Shown: positions 26,255-33,924 of the stretch, one piece after another | Numbering within the stretch: position 1 is the first letter of the stretch | Layout of the letters: each line of letters starts with the position of its first letter | NCBI GenBank assembly: GCA_964394085.1 | Contig: CAYMWF010000024.1 | Coordinates: forward strand, 9,714 to 73,713 | From: CAYMWF01 sp964394085 [NCBI: uncultured Gemmatimonadota bacterium] | GTDB lineage: Bacteria > GCA-2686955 > CAYMWF01 | DNA length: 64,000 bases | Direction: 5' to 3' | Program-made: the position numbers and the translations under genes | Notes under the pieces: generated by a model | What the model was told of the DNA's origin: nothing | The model's database searches: none | Seen by the model: the letters and a program-made list of their open reading frames with translations, nothing else

Positions 26255-28102
26255 ATGCGGAACAGTCAGGACAGCCGGATTGAAAACGCTCTCCGAACGC
26301 TGGAAACCGGAATCGTCGATCCCAGGGCGCTCAATATTCAACCCGCACAGGAGATGCGGCTTCGACGGGCGATCGAGAGGGTCGGAGCGCAGCTTGCCGG
26401 AGCGGGAGAACCGGTGCTTACCGTGGCGCTTGCGGGATGTACGGGTTCAGGCAAGAGCACATTGATCAATGCCCTTGCCGGCGCCCCCATCGCCGGTGTT
26501 TCCGAGCACAGGCCATGCACGACGGGGATCAATGTCTATCATCACGAAGCCGTTCCCGGGGAAGAGCTCTTCAAAGAGCTGGCGGAAACCGCAGAATTCG
26601 TTCCGCATGCCAGGCCCGAGCTCAGGTTCAAAGTTATCGTCGATACTCCCGATCTGGATTCCTTTGCGACCGGCAACCGGAAGATTACCCGCGCCCTTCT
26701 CAAGACGGCGGGTCTCGTAATCTACATTTTCAGTCCTGAACGGTACCTTGAAGAACGCGCCTGGTCGGTCATCCGCGAGGAAAAACGTTTCAGCCGCTCA
26801 CTGGCTGTCCTGAACAAGTCGGATACGGTCTCTCCTGATGTTCTCGAGAAGATTTCGGGTGATATCCGCGACAGGTTTTTTGAAATGGGACTGCCGGATG
26901 TCAGGCTCCTCCGGCTCAGCGCCGCTTCCAATACGCCGGGGATGATCGACGCTCCGGCGGCCGGGTCGACAAAAGAGCCAATCGACGAATTCGCTTCCCT
27001 CAGGGCGTTTCTCGAGTTCGAACTGAGATCGGGAGAGGTTTTCCAGATGCTTCGGCGGCAGCGGATCAACGTTGTCGAGGTCCTCCGCGAAAAAGTGGCG
27101 GAGGTCGTCAGACCCGGTGAAATCAGAACCGCGATCGAGCGGTTGAGCGCCGCCGTTGAAGATCACGGGGAAAAAGCCGCTGATGAACTTGCAGGGATAT
27201 TGAAAAACCGAATATCGGCGATCACTTCACAGCTCGAACCTTTAATCATTATTCGCAAACACCAGCGGTTCTGGGGGCCGTTCCGTGTTTGGCTCGCTGT
27301 TTCGGATTTTCTGTCCTACCGGTTGCCTCAACTGGTGAGAGGCATCAGGTTCGCGGGAACGCGTGGAGAAGGTTCGATAGTCGAGAAAGCGCTCAGGCTC
27401 GATTATTCAGACCGGGTTGATGATCTGTTATCCGCCGGCGCTCTCGAATTGCAGAATGTCTGCTACGAAGAGAATCTACCCCTGGAACGCTGGCGGACGA
27501 TTACCGAAAAGGACAGCGGGAGCGCTTTACTGCTGACGATTGCAAACGATGTCGAAGCGAAATTCGAAGGAATATCGGAAGACGCGTCGACGGGCGGCGC
27601 AGTGGCTGCATGGCTGATCAGTCTGATCGCATTCCTTTTTCCCGTGGGGCTCGCGGTGTTCGGCACTTATATCCTTGTCGGCGATATTCTGAATGCAAGA
27701 TTTTCAGGTTTCGGCGTTCTCCAGACATTTATTGTTCTAACGCTTCTCGGGTATCTCCATCTTCATGTTCTCACCGCGCTTTTTTTCCGCTCCGGCAGGC
27801 CGGCTTCATCCAGGCGGATCGGTGAATCAGTCTTGAGAAAAACGGTCAAGGATATTTTTAAACGATGGCTTGCCTCTTACCGGGCCGACATCGATGCGGA
27901 TATCAGGAGATTCGAAGAGCCCCTGAAGGTCCTGGCCGAGCAGGCCGCCGAAATTCCGGCGGTCGGCGATCCCGCACGGAGCGAAACCTCTCATTCCGAT
28001 CTTTCCGAACCGGTTGAAAAAGCGGCAACCGGGCAATCCGGCGAGGTGATTCCGCCGGCGGAAAGCCTGAAGCGGACCGTCGAGCAGATGGAGTCTGAAT
28101 GA
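26255..28102 (+). CDS. dynamin-like GTPase with C-terminal membrane hairpin, second of a pair
   Basis: 615 residues. P-loop GCTGSGKST (61-69), switch Thr in the CTTG block, G3 VDTPDLDSF (again DTPD) and a canonical G4 LNKSD. A long helical stalk follows, then two closely spaced membrane helices around residues 450-515 (AAWLISLIAFLFPVGLAVF and a second past GFGVLQ). This is the layout of bacterial dynamin-like proteins with a paddle. It sits 16 bases after the first GTPase, and its stop overlaps the start of the YgbA-type gene, so the three form one operon. Membrane remodelling or stress protection is inferred. Confidence 0.7.
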   Translation: MRNSQDSRIENALRTLETGIVDPRALNIQPAQEMRLRRAIERVGAQLAGAGEPVLTVALAGCTGSGKSTLINALAGAPIAGVSEHRPCTTGINVYHHEAVPGEELFKELAETAEFVPHARPELRFKVIVDTPDLDSFATGNRKITRALLKTAGLVIYIFSPERYLEERAWSVIREEKRFSRSLAVLNKSDTVSPDVLEKISGDIRDRFFEMGLPDVRLLRLSAASNTPGMIDAPAAGSTKEPIDEFASLRAFLEFELRSGEVFQMLRRQRINVVEVLREKVAEVVRPGEIRTAIERLSAAVEDHGEKAADELAGILKNRISAITSQLEPLIIIRKHQRFWGPFRVWLAVSDFLSYRLPQLVRGIRFAGTRGEGSIVEKALRLDYSDRVDDLLSAGALELQNVCYEENLPLERWRTITEKDSGSALLLTIANDVEAKFEGISEDASTGGAVAAWLISLIAFLFPVGLAVFGTYILVGDILNARFSGFGVLQTFIVLTLLGYLHLHVLTALFFRSGRPASSRRIGESVLRKTVKDIFKRWLASYRADIDADIRRFEEPLKVLAEQAAEIPAVGDPARSETSHSDLSEPVEKAATGQSGEVIPPAESLKRTVEQMESE

Positions 28103-28458
28103 GCCGTTCTGAATCGAAATTCGAACATCGCCGGTTGCGGCGCGAGAGAAAGACCGTGGCCGCCATGCAGCGGATCTATTGCCGGGCCAACCACGGGACG
28201 GCAAGAGGATTATGCGCCGAATGCGATGAATTGAAGGCGTACTCCGAAGCCCGTCTTGCGGCGTGCCCGTACGGATGGGAAAAACCTCCCTGCTCGGAAT
28301 GCACGATCCACTGCTACAAACCGGAGAGAAGGGAACAGATCCGTGCGGTTATGCGATACGCAGGCCCTCGAATGTTTTTCCGGCATCCGATCCTGGCTGT
28401 CCATCACCTGCTGAATAAACGGAAGACAAATCGCGTGTCGGATACAGCAAAGGTGTAA
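28099..28458 (+). CDS. YgbA-type (nitrous oxide-stimulated promoter) family protein
   Basis: 119 residues matching the YgbA_NO family: RRERKTVAAM, YCRANHG, LCAECDEL, ACPYG, CSECTIHCYKP, then RAVMRYAGPRMFFRHP. The conserved Cys pairs (CAEC; CSEC-x3-C) suggest a metal or Fe-S site. In Escherichia coli ygbA belongs to the NsrR regulon and is induced by nitric oxide. The start overlaps the GTPase stop by four bases (ATGA), so it is translated with the twin GTPases, and this is the only hint that the cluster may answer nitrosative stress. A REP-like hairpin begins immediately after its stop. Confidence 0.85.
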   Translation: MSRSESKFEHRRLRRERKTVAAMQRIYCRANHGTARGLCAECDELKAYSEARLAACPYGWEKPPCSECTIHCYKPERREQIRAVMRYAGPRMFFRHPILAVHHLLNKRKTNRVSDTAKV

Positions 28459-28503
28459 GGGCACGGGTCAAAATAAATCGGTGATTTATTTTGACCCGTA
28501 CCC
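28459..28503 (+). repeat. perfect REP-like hairpin
   Basis: ACGGGTCAAAATAAATC (28463-28479) is exactly mirrored by its complement at 28483-28499 around a GGT loop. After one mismatch three further G-C pairs extend the stem (GGG 28459, CCC 28501). The motif GGGTCAAAATAAAT is typical of REP-like elements moved by TnpA-REP transposases. It abuts the YgbA-type stop codon and may also end that transcript. Confidence 0.7.
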
Positions 28504-28534
28504 TAAATCGATACACGGCTGCCCCTGTTTTGGC

Positions 28535-28562
28535 TTGTCTGCTCCGTCAACTCCGGTATAGT
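28535..28562 (+). promoter_or_regulatory. promoter of the OmpA-domain gene
   Basis: TTGTCT (28535-28540), 16 bases, TATAGT (28557-28562). The ATG at 28664 lies about 95 bases after the expected start of transcription. Confidence 0.5.
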
Positions 28563-28663
28563 GACCGAAGAGTGACGGAGCGGTGAGGTTCGGATATCCG
28601 GTGAACTTCCGGTGCCTTACGGCTGAAACTCGGGAGCGATGCGGGTCAACAAGGAGAAGTAGA

Positions 28664-30328
28664 ATGTGTGAAGTGTATCCGGGTCGAAAACGAAAACAGG
28701 CGGCTGCTTTCGGCAAAATCGCCGCGGTACTTCTTTTGCTCTGCGTTTTTACATTTCCGGCTTCATCCGGAGAATATCCTGAATTGAAGCGGGCTTCGGA
28801 AATGATGGAAACCGTGTTAAGCATGGAAGGGGATATTTTTGCGCCGAATTCGTTCGGGAAAGCGCAGAAATATTATGACAAGGCGAGTTCGGCCGCGGAA
28901 AAAGGCAAGGCCAGACAGACTGTCGAAAACGCTGAAAAATCCCTGGAGCAACTGGAGAACGCGGTCAAGGCTACCGAACTGGCGAAGATCACTTTAGAAA
29001 CGTACCTGGAGCCGAGGGCAAAAGCGATTGCGGCGGATGCTCCCGAAATTGTATCGCACGCATTCAATAAGGCGGAGGCGCAGCTGAAGAAAGCAACGGC
29101 CAAGCTCGAGTCGGGCGACATGAGGGCGGCCCTGGACGAGGCCGCGAAATCAACTCCTTTATACGATTCGTCCGAGTTGTCCGCCATCAAGATTACCGTC
29201 ATGTCAGAAGCGGATAAGCTCATCCAGGAAGCGATCAAGGATGAAGCCGAGAAGTTTGCATTGATTACCCTCAACAAGGCGCGCTCTTCCCGCACCCTTA
29301 CAAACGCCATCCTCGACAAGGATCGGTACGACAGGGAAAACGCCGAGAACGAAATCGCCGCAGCCGAGTACGAGGCCCGCCACGCGTCCAATATCGCCCA
29401 GACCGTCCGTTCGCTCAACAGGAACGACCAGGACTGGGAGAAACTGATACTGGTCGAAGAAGACCGTCTCAACAAGGTCGGAAAGCTGTTCGGCGCGGAG
29501 CGTCTCAATTTCGAAAAAGGTTCCGAGGCGGCCGTAGACAGCCTGGTGGCCCTGATCGGCCGGCTCCAGGGCGATAAAGCCGGATTTATAAAAATGAATG
29601 CGATCCTCGCTAAAAAGCTCGGTCTTATTTCCGACAGGCCGGACGAAACGTCTTACGGAGATCCGGTCGCCCTGGCGGGTGAAATCGATGAAGAAGTCTC
29701 CCGTCTTCTGGAAGAAAGAAAAATCCTTGCAGGATTTTTCGGGTCGTTTCAGACTTCGCTGGCCCGTCTCGGCCTTGAAATTTCCGGCGACAGCCTGCCC
29801 GAACTTTCCAAATCGATAGAAGAAGGTTTGACGTTCGTTTTTACCCAGATAGACAGTCTGAAAATGTCGTTCGAAAAGATCTCCTCCGAACTGGAAACAC
29901 GCAAAGAAAGAGAAGACAAATTCTGGACGGCCAAAACGATGCTCCGCCCATCTGAAGGTGAAGTCCTCTTCAATACCGCGAACGAGATTGTAGTCAGGCT
30001 CCTGGGGCTCTCATTCGACCCCGGCAGGAGCGAACTGAAAGACCGGCACGCGCTGCTCCTGAGAAAAGCGGGGGATATTATCAGGATGTTTCCCGGTTCG
30101 AATATCAGCGTGGAGGGGCATACCGATTCACGGGGCGATCGAACCACCAACCTGCGACTTTCCAGGAAGCGGGCGGAAGCTGTGAAGGTATACCTGCAGC
30201 AGGGTCTCATGCTGCCGGACGAACGGATATCGGCTACCGGCTTCGGCTCGGACAAACCGATTGCCTCGAACAGCACCTCGGAGGGCCGCGCAAGGAACCG
30301 GAGGATCGATATAACAATCAAATATTGA
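28664..30328 (+). CDS. OmpA-domain envelope protein with long coiled-coil body
   Basis: 554 residues; ATG 28664 is preceded by AAGGAG, while the upstream in-frame ATG 28583 would bury the signal peptide. Export signal about residues 8-36. Residues 40-420 are almost wholly Lys/Glu/Ala-rich helix (repeated AEKGKARQTVENAEKSLEQL-like heptads), resembling DUF4398-type regions. The C-terminus is an OmpA peptidoglycan-binding domain: FDPGRSEL, VEGHTDSRGD, LRLSRKRAEAVKVYL, ATGFGSDKPIASN, NRRIDI, with the Asp and Arg that hold diaminopimelate. It would tie the cell wall to an extended periplasmic rod. It converges on the kinase at 30360. Confidence 0.85.
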   Translation: MCEVYPGRKRKQAAAFGKIAAVLLLLCVFTFPASSGEYPELKRASEMMETVLSMEGDIFAPNSFGKAQKYYDKASSAAEKGKARQTVENAEKSLEQLENAVKATELAKITLETYLEPRAKAIAADAPEIVSHAFNKAEAQLKKATAKLESGDMRAALDEAAKSTPLYDSSELSAIKITVMSEADKLIQEAIKDEAEKFALITLNKARSSRTLTNAILDKDRYDRENAENEIAAAEYEARHASNIAQTVRSLNRNDQDWEKLILVEEDRLNKVGKLFGAERLNFEKGSEAAVDSLVALIGRLQGDKAGFIKMNAILAKKLGLISDRPDETSYGDPVALAGEIDEEVSRLLEERKILAGFFGSFQTSLARLGLEISGDSLPELSKSIEEGLTFVFTQIDSLKMSFEKISSELETRKEREDKFWTAKTMLRPSEGEVLFNTANEIVVRLLGLSFDPGRSELKDRHALLLRKAGDIIRMFPGSNISVEGHTDSRGDRTTNLRLSRKRAEAVKVYLQQGLMLPDERISATGFGSDKPIASNSTSEGRARNRRIDITIKY

Positions 30329-30359
30329 CCCGGCCGCCGGGAACCGCCTGCCGGACCGG

Positions 30360-32195
30360 TCAGGGTGCATCCAGCACCTCGCGCACTTTCCGTAGAAGTT
30401 TCTTGATATCGAACGGTTTTTCGATGAGGGCCGTGTCTTCGTCAAGCACACCTCGATGGGCGATAATGTCATCGGTGTAGCCGGACATGTAAAGGACCCT
30501 GATATCCGGCTTTATCGAAACGACCCGCTCGTACAATTCCTTCCCGTTCATCTCCGGCATCTCCACATCCGTCAGAAGCAGATGGATCTCCTCAGCATAC
30601 TTTTTGAACATCCGGTAGGCGTCACTCCCGCTTTCAGCCTCCAGGACGCGATATCCGTTGTTTTCGAGCATCTTTCTGGTCAAAGTGCGAACCATCTCCT
30701 GGTCTTCGGCCAGAAGCACCGTCTCCTTGCCGGGGACTACCGTTTTTTTATCGGGTTCGACGATCTCTTCGACTTCTCCCCGAACCCTGGGCAGATAAAT
30801 CCTGACGCTCGTACCCTCGCCGGGTTCGGAATCGGCATGGATGAATCCGCCATGCTGCTTTATGATTCCATAAACCGTGGATAATCCCAGGCCGGTTCCC
30901 TTACCCATTTCTTTGGTCGTAAAGAACGGTTCGAAGATGTTGTCGAGTACTTCCTTTTCCATACCGTATCCGTCGTCGCTTACCGCCAGCATCACGAATT
31001 CGCCGGGTACGGCACCTATGTGGTTTCTGCAAAACTCTTCGTCAATCGAAACGTTCGCGGTTTCGATGGTTAAATTACCGCCGTTCGGCATGGCGTCCCG
31101 TGCGTTTATTACCAGGTTGATAAGAATCTGGTCCAGCTGTCCCGGATCTACCTTGGTCCGCCATAAGTCTTCTGCAGATACGAGGCGTAATTCAATATCT
31201 TCCTCGATGAGTCGCAAAAGAATCTTCTGCGATCGATTCATCCTCTGGTTGATATCGACTATCCTGGGTTCGATAGTCTGCTTGCGGGAGAAGGCGAGAA
31301 GCTGGGATGTCAGTTGAGAGCAGCTTTCCGCCGCCTTCAGGATTGCTTTCACATCGCGGGCCCTGGGGTCGTCGGGAGCCAGCGATGATTCGATCAGTTC
31401 GGAATAGCCCCTGATAGCGGTCAGCATGTTGTTGAAGTCGTGGGCCACGCCCCCGGCCAGTCGGCCTATCGCCTCCATCTGCTGCGTCTGGCGGAGTTGC
31501 GCCTCCAGCCTGGATTTCTCTTTCTCCGCTTTCTTGCGGTCGGCGTTCTCAGCCAGCAGCCGTTCGTTGGCCGCCGTCAATTCGGCGGTGCGCTCTTTCA
31601 CCCGCTCTTCCAGCCTGTCGTGAGCATCCTGAAGCGCTTTCTCCATCCTTTTTCGCGCTTTCTCTTTCCTTTCAGCCAGCAATCTGGCGTGCAGCACCGG
31701 TGCTATGGCATCGGCGAGGATTTGACCCAATCGAAGGTCGTCCCGGGTATAGGCGGTTTTCTTGTTGGCCACCTGAAACAATCCGATAACATCTCCCATG
31801 TGGACGATCGGAACCGTAATATTCCTGGTGATGTCGATATGCCCTTCCGGAACGAGGGCGGAATGTTCATTGGAATAAAGTATTTTCTTTTCCCGTATGG
31901 CCCGGGGCCAGATACTGTCGCCCCATGTTTCTCTGGGAAATACTATATTCTTCTCCGGAATCTGACACCGGTTCCAGATATGACGGGTCATAGAAGGGAC
32001 TACGAGCGCTCCCTTTTCGTCGATGTAACCGAATACTCCGAACTCGCTTGCCATACTTTCCAGAAGAACGGTCAGGACTTCTCCATACATCTCATCGCCG
32101 GAGATCGTAAGGAAAATCTTGTCTATCCGATACCGATAATTCAGCTCTCGTTCCGAGAAACCCGGTGTCTTCCCGGCGGGTTGTTTATCATACAT
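30360..32195 (-). CDS. soluble GAF hybrid histidine kinase with receiver
   Basis: 611 residues, no membrane helix. N-terminal GAF domain (about 20-170, with [20 protein letters not shown]), a coiled coil (to about 230), HisKA with GGVAHDFNN (His252), HATPase ([30 protein letters not shown]) and a C-terminal receiver ([30 protein letters not shown]). Same HDFNN subfamily as the kinase at 20989 and alike in its receiver. It is divergent from the PAS-LuxR regulator at 32553, a plausible partner, though no phosphate-accepting domain is evident in that protein. The GAF domain likely senses a small molecule. Confidence 0.88.
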   Translation of the reverse strand: MYDKQPAGKTPGFSERELNYRYRIDKIFLTISGDEMYGEVLTVLLESMASEFGVFGYIDEKGALVVPSMTRHIWNRCQIPEKNIVFPRETWGDSIWPRAIREKKILYSNEHSALVPEGHIDITRNITVPIVHMGDVIGLFQVANKKTAYTRDDLRLGQILADAIAPVLHARLLAERKEKARKRMEKALQDAHDRLEERVKERTAELTAANERLLAENADRKKAEKEKSRLEAQLRQTQQMEAIGRLAGGVAHDFNNMLTAIRGYSELIESSLAPDDPRARDVKAILKAAESCSQLTSQLLAFSRKQTIEPRIVDINQRMNRSQKILLRLIEEDIELRLVSAEDLWRTKVDPGQLDQILINLVINARDAMPNGGNLTIETANVSIDEEFCRNHIGAVPGEFVMLAVSDDGYGMEKEVLDNIFEPFFTTKEMGKGTGLGLSTVYGIIKQHGGFIHADSEPGEGTSVRIYLPRVRGEVEEIVEPDKKTVVPGKETVLLAEDQEMVRTLTRKMLENNGYRVLEAESGSDAYRMFKKYAEEIHLLLTDVEMPEMNGKELYERVVSIKPDIRVLYMSGYTDDIIAHRGVLDEDTALIEKPFDIKKLLRKVREVLDAP

Positions 32196-32552
32196 TTATT
32201 TGTATTCCTCGTACGCTCCTCATTCCATCCTCAATATAGATGACGTAATATGATAATAAATTCACACAGGCATAAAAAGAAGAAATATAAGAATTTTCAA
32301 CCCGGAAAAATAACATAGGAAATACGCAGACTTAATACGTGGAAGCAAGGTGGCTGCAATCAGCCGGATAGTTGGACGATTAACAAATATATACGACAGA
32401 CGACTACGTAGAAAACACGCAGTAAAGTTCTATGTTGTTATATCAACCCATATTGGATACATTCAGCGCATGTCATTCATTAACAGAACAAGAAACGCTC
32501 TGTAAAACCAACCACGTAGAAGCAGCCGAATTCCCGGTAAGAAGGAATTGTT
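32196..32552. other. intergenic region between divergent signalling genes
   Basis: 357 bases, markedly AT-rich against the surroundings. On the minus side a GAGGA ribosome site serves the GAF kinase. On the plus side there is one promoter-like pair (32435-32463) and an AAGGA ribosome site before the TTG at 32553. No RNA gene or open frame of note. Confidence 0.6.
32435..32463 (+). promoter_or_regulatory. promoter of the PAS-LuxR regulator
   Basis: TTGTTA (32435-32440), 17 bases, TACATT (32458-32463), 90 bases ahead of the TTG start at 32553. Confidence 0.4.
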
Positions 32553-33767
32553 TTGCCGCGACCCGAAAGAAAAACTGAAGTTCTTGAGAGAGTAGGAAAA
32601 ATAGGGTTCTTATCCTTTGATCTTGAATCGGAAAAAGTCGAGTGGTCGCCGGGGCTGTATTCTATTTTCGGAATTCCAGGCACCGAGCCTGCGCCGAGCA
32701 TGCAAAGGTTTTTCGAATATGTTCAACCGGGCGACCGCGAATCTATCGAATCGGCTTTTCGAAAAGCTGTTGAAGAATACGTTCCTTTCAGCATCTGGAT
32801 CTCGGCTAAAAATATGGATGCCGCTAACCTGACCCTTTCCTGCAAAGGGGATTTTGAAAACGATGAAACAGGCCGTCCGGTCAGTCTCGTCTCCGTGGTT
32901 CATGACATGACGGATTACGGAGACAAGATTGCTTCACTGGAGGAAACCGAAATAAAATACCGGACGCTGGTCGAGCACTCTCCGGATGCGGTCGCGCTGC
33001 ACTGTGAAGGGAAAATTGTCTATGTCAATCGCGCCGGGCTGCTGCTCGCGGGTGTTGATGACGAACGGATGCTGCTGGGGAAGACCATCGAATCATTCAT
33101 CCCCGAGGATTCAATGGAAGATGTCAGGGAACGCCGGCGTCAAGTCGAGAGCGGCAATGTCGTCCCGTTCGTCGAAAGGAAGGTGATCAGGCCCGACGGG
33201 AAGATTCTGGATATTGAAGCTGCGCAAATTCCATACAATTACAGAGGTAAACCTGGCGGACAGGTGGTTATCAGGGACATCAGCGAGAGAAAAAAGATAG
33301 AACGGCGGCTGCTGGACAACGAAAAATTGTTGAAGCGGCAGTACAGGATGCTGGAAGAGAAGAACATCGCACTGAGAGAGCTGATGACCCAGATAGTGCT
33401 TGAAAAAGAAAACATGGAAATGCGCGTAAACTCGAATGTCGATACGCTGGTTCTCCCGCTGCTGGCAAGACTGAAAGAAAAGGGGTCGCCGGTCACCAAA
33501 GATGATCTTTACCTGCTGGAAGAAAATCTGAAAAAAATCACTGAAGAATTCGGGATGAAGATTTCGGGAAGGATGCTCGGTTTGACGCGTCGCGAGATCG
33601 AAATATGTAATCTGATCAGGAGCTCAATGAGCACGAAGCAGGTAGCCGATTTTCTGAACATTGCACCCAGGACGGTTGAAACCCATCGAAACAACATCCG
33701 CAAGAAGTTCGGGATACGCAAAAACGTCGTCAACCTGACGACATTTCTCAATTCCCTCGATAAATAG
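32553..33767 (+). CDS. PAS-PAS-LuxR transcription regulator
   Basis: 404 residues from TTG 32553 (AAGGA about seven bases upstream). A PAS-like domain lies at about 10-115, a clear PAS at about 130-245 (YRTLVEHSPDAVALHCEGKI, then VVIRDISERKKIE), a coiled coil follows, and a C-terminal LuxR HTH at about 345-400: LTRREIEICNLI, MSTKQVADFL, RTVETHRNNIRKKFGI. There is no receiver domain, so it is likely controlled by the PAS ligand directly. It is divergent from the GAF hybrid kinase and may respond to the same cue. The targets are unknown; the next gene downstream is a TonB-dependent receptor 157 bases away. Confidence 0.85.
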   Translation: MPRPERKTEVLERVGKIGFLSFDLESEKVEWSPGLYSIFGIPGTEPAPSMQRFFEYVQPGDRESIESAFRKAVEEYVPFSIWISAKNMDAANLTLSCKGDFENDETGRPVSLVSVVHDMTDYGDKIASLEETEIKYRTLVEHSPDAVALHCEGKIVYVNRAGLLLAGVDDERMLLGKTIESFIPEDSMEDVRERRRQVESGNVVPFVERKVIRPDGKILDIEAAQIPYNYRGKPGGQVVIRDISERKKIERRLLDNEKLLKRQYRMLEEKNIALRELMTQIVLEKENMEMRVNSNVDTLVLPLLARLKEKGSPVTKDDLYLLEENLKKITEEFGMKISGRMLGLTRREIEICNLIRSSMSTKQVADFLNIAPRTVETHRNNIRKKFGIRKNVVNLTTFLNSLDK

Positions 33768-33924
33768 AGCAGTCGCCCCGATTACAGGCTGTACCTCGCC
33801 CAATGTTCGATTAATGCCACTTTCTGAATAAGGAATTTACTTTCAAACCGCCGGTTTGTATATTGGCTTCGTTGATAGCGTTCTCCCGGAGCGTGAACGA
33901 TTCCAAATTTATTGCGAGGTCGAA

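Noticed and set aside
28583-28663. Longer start for the OmpA-domain gene
   Set aside because: The extra 27 residues overlap the promoter's transcript start region and would bury the signal peptide; AAGGAG supports ATG 28664.
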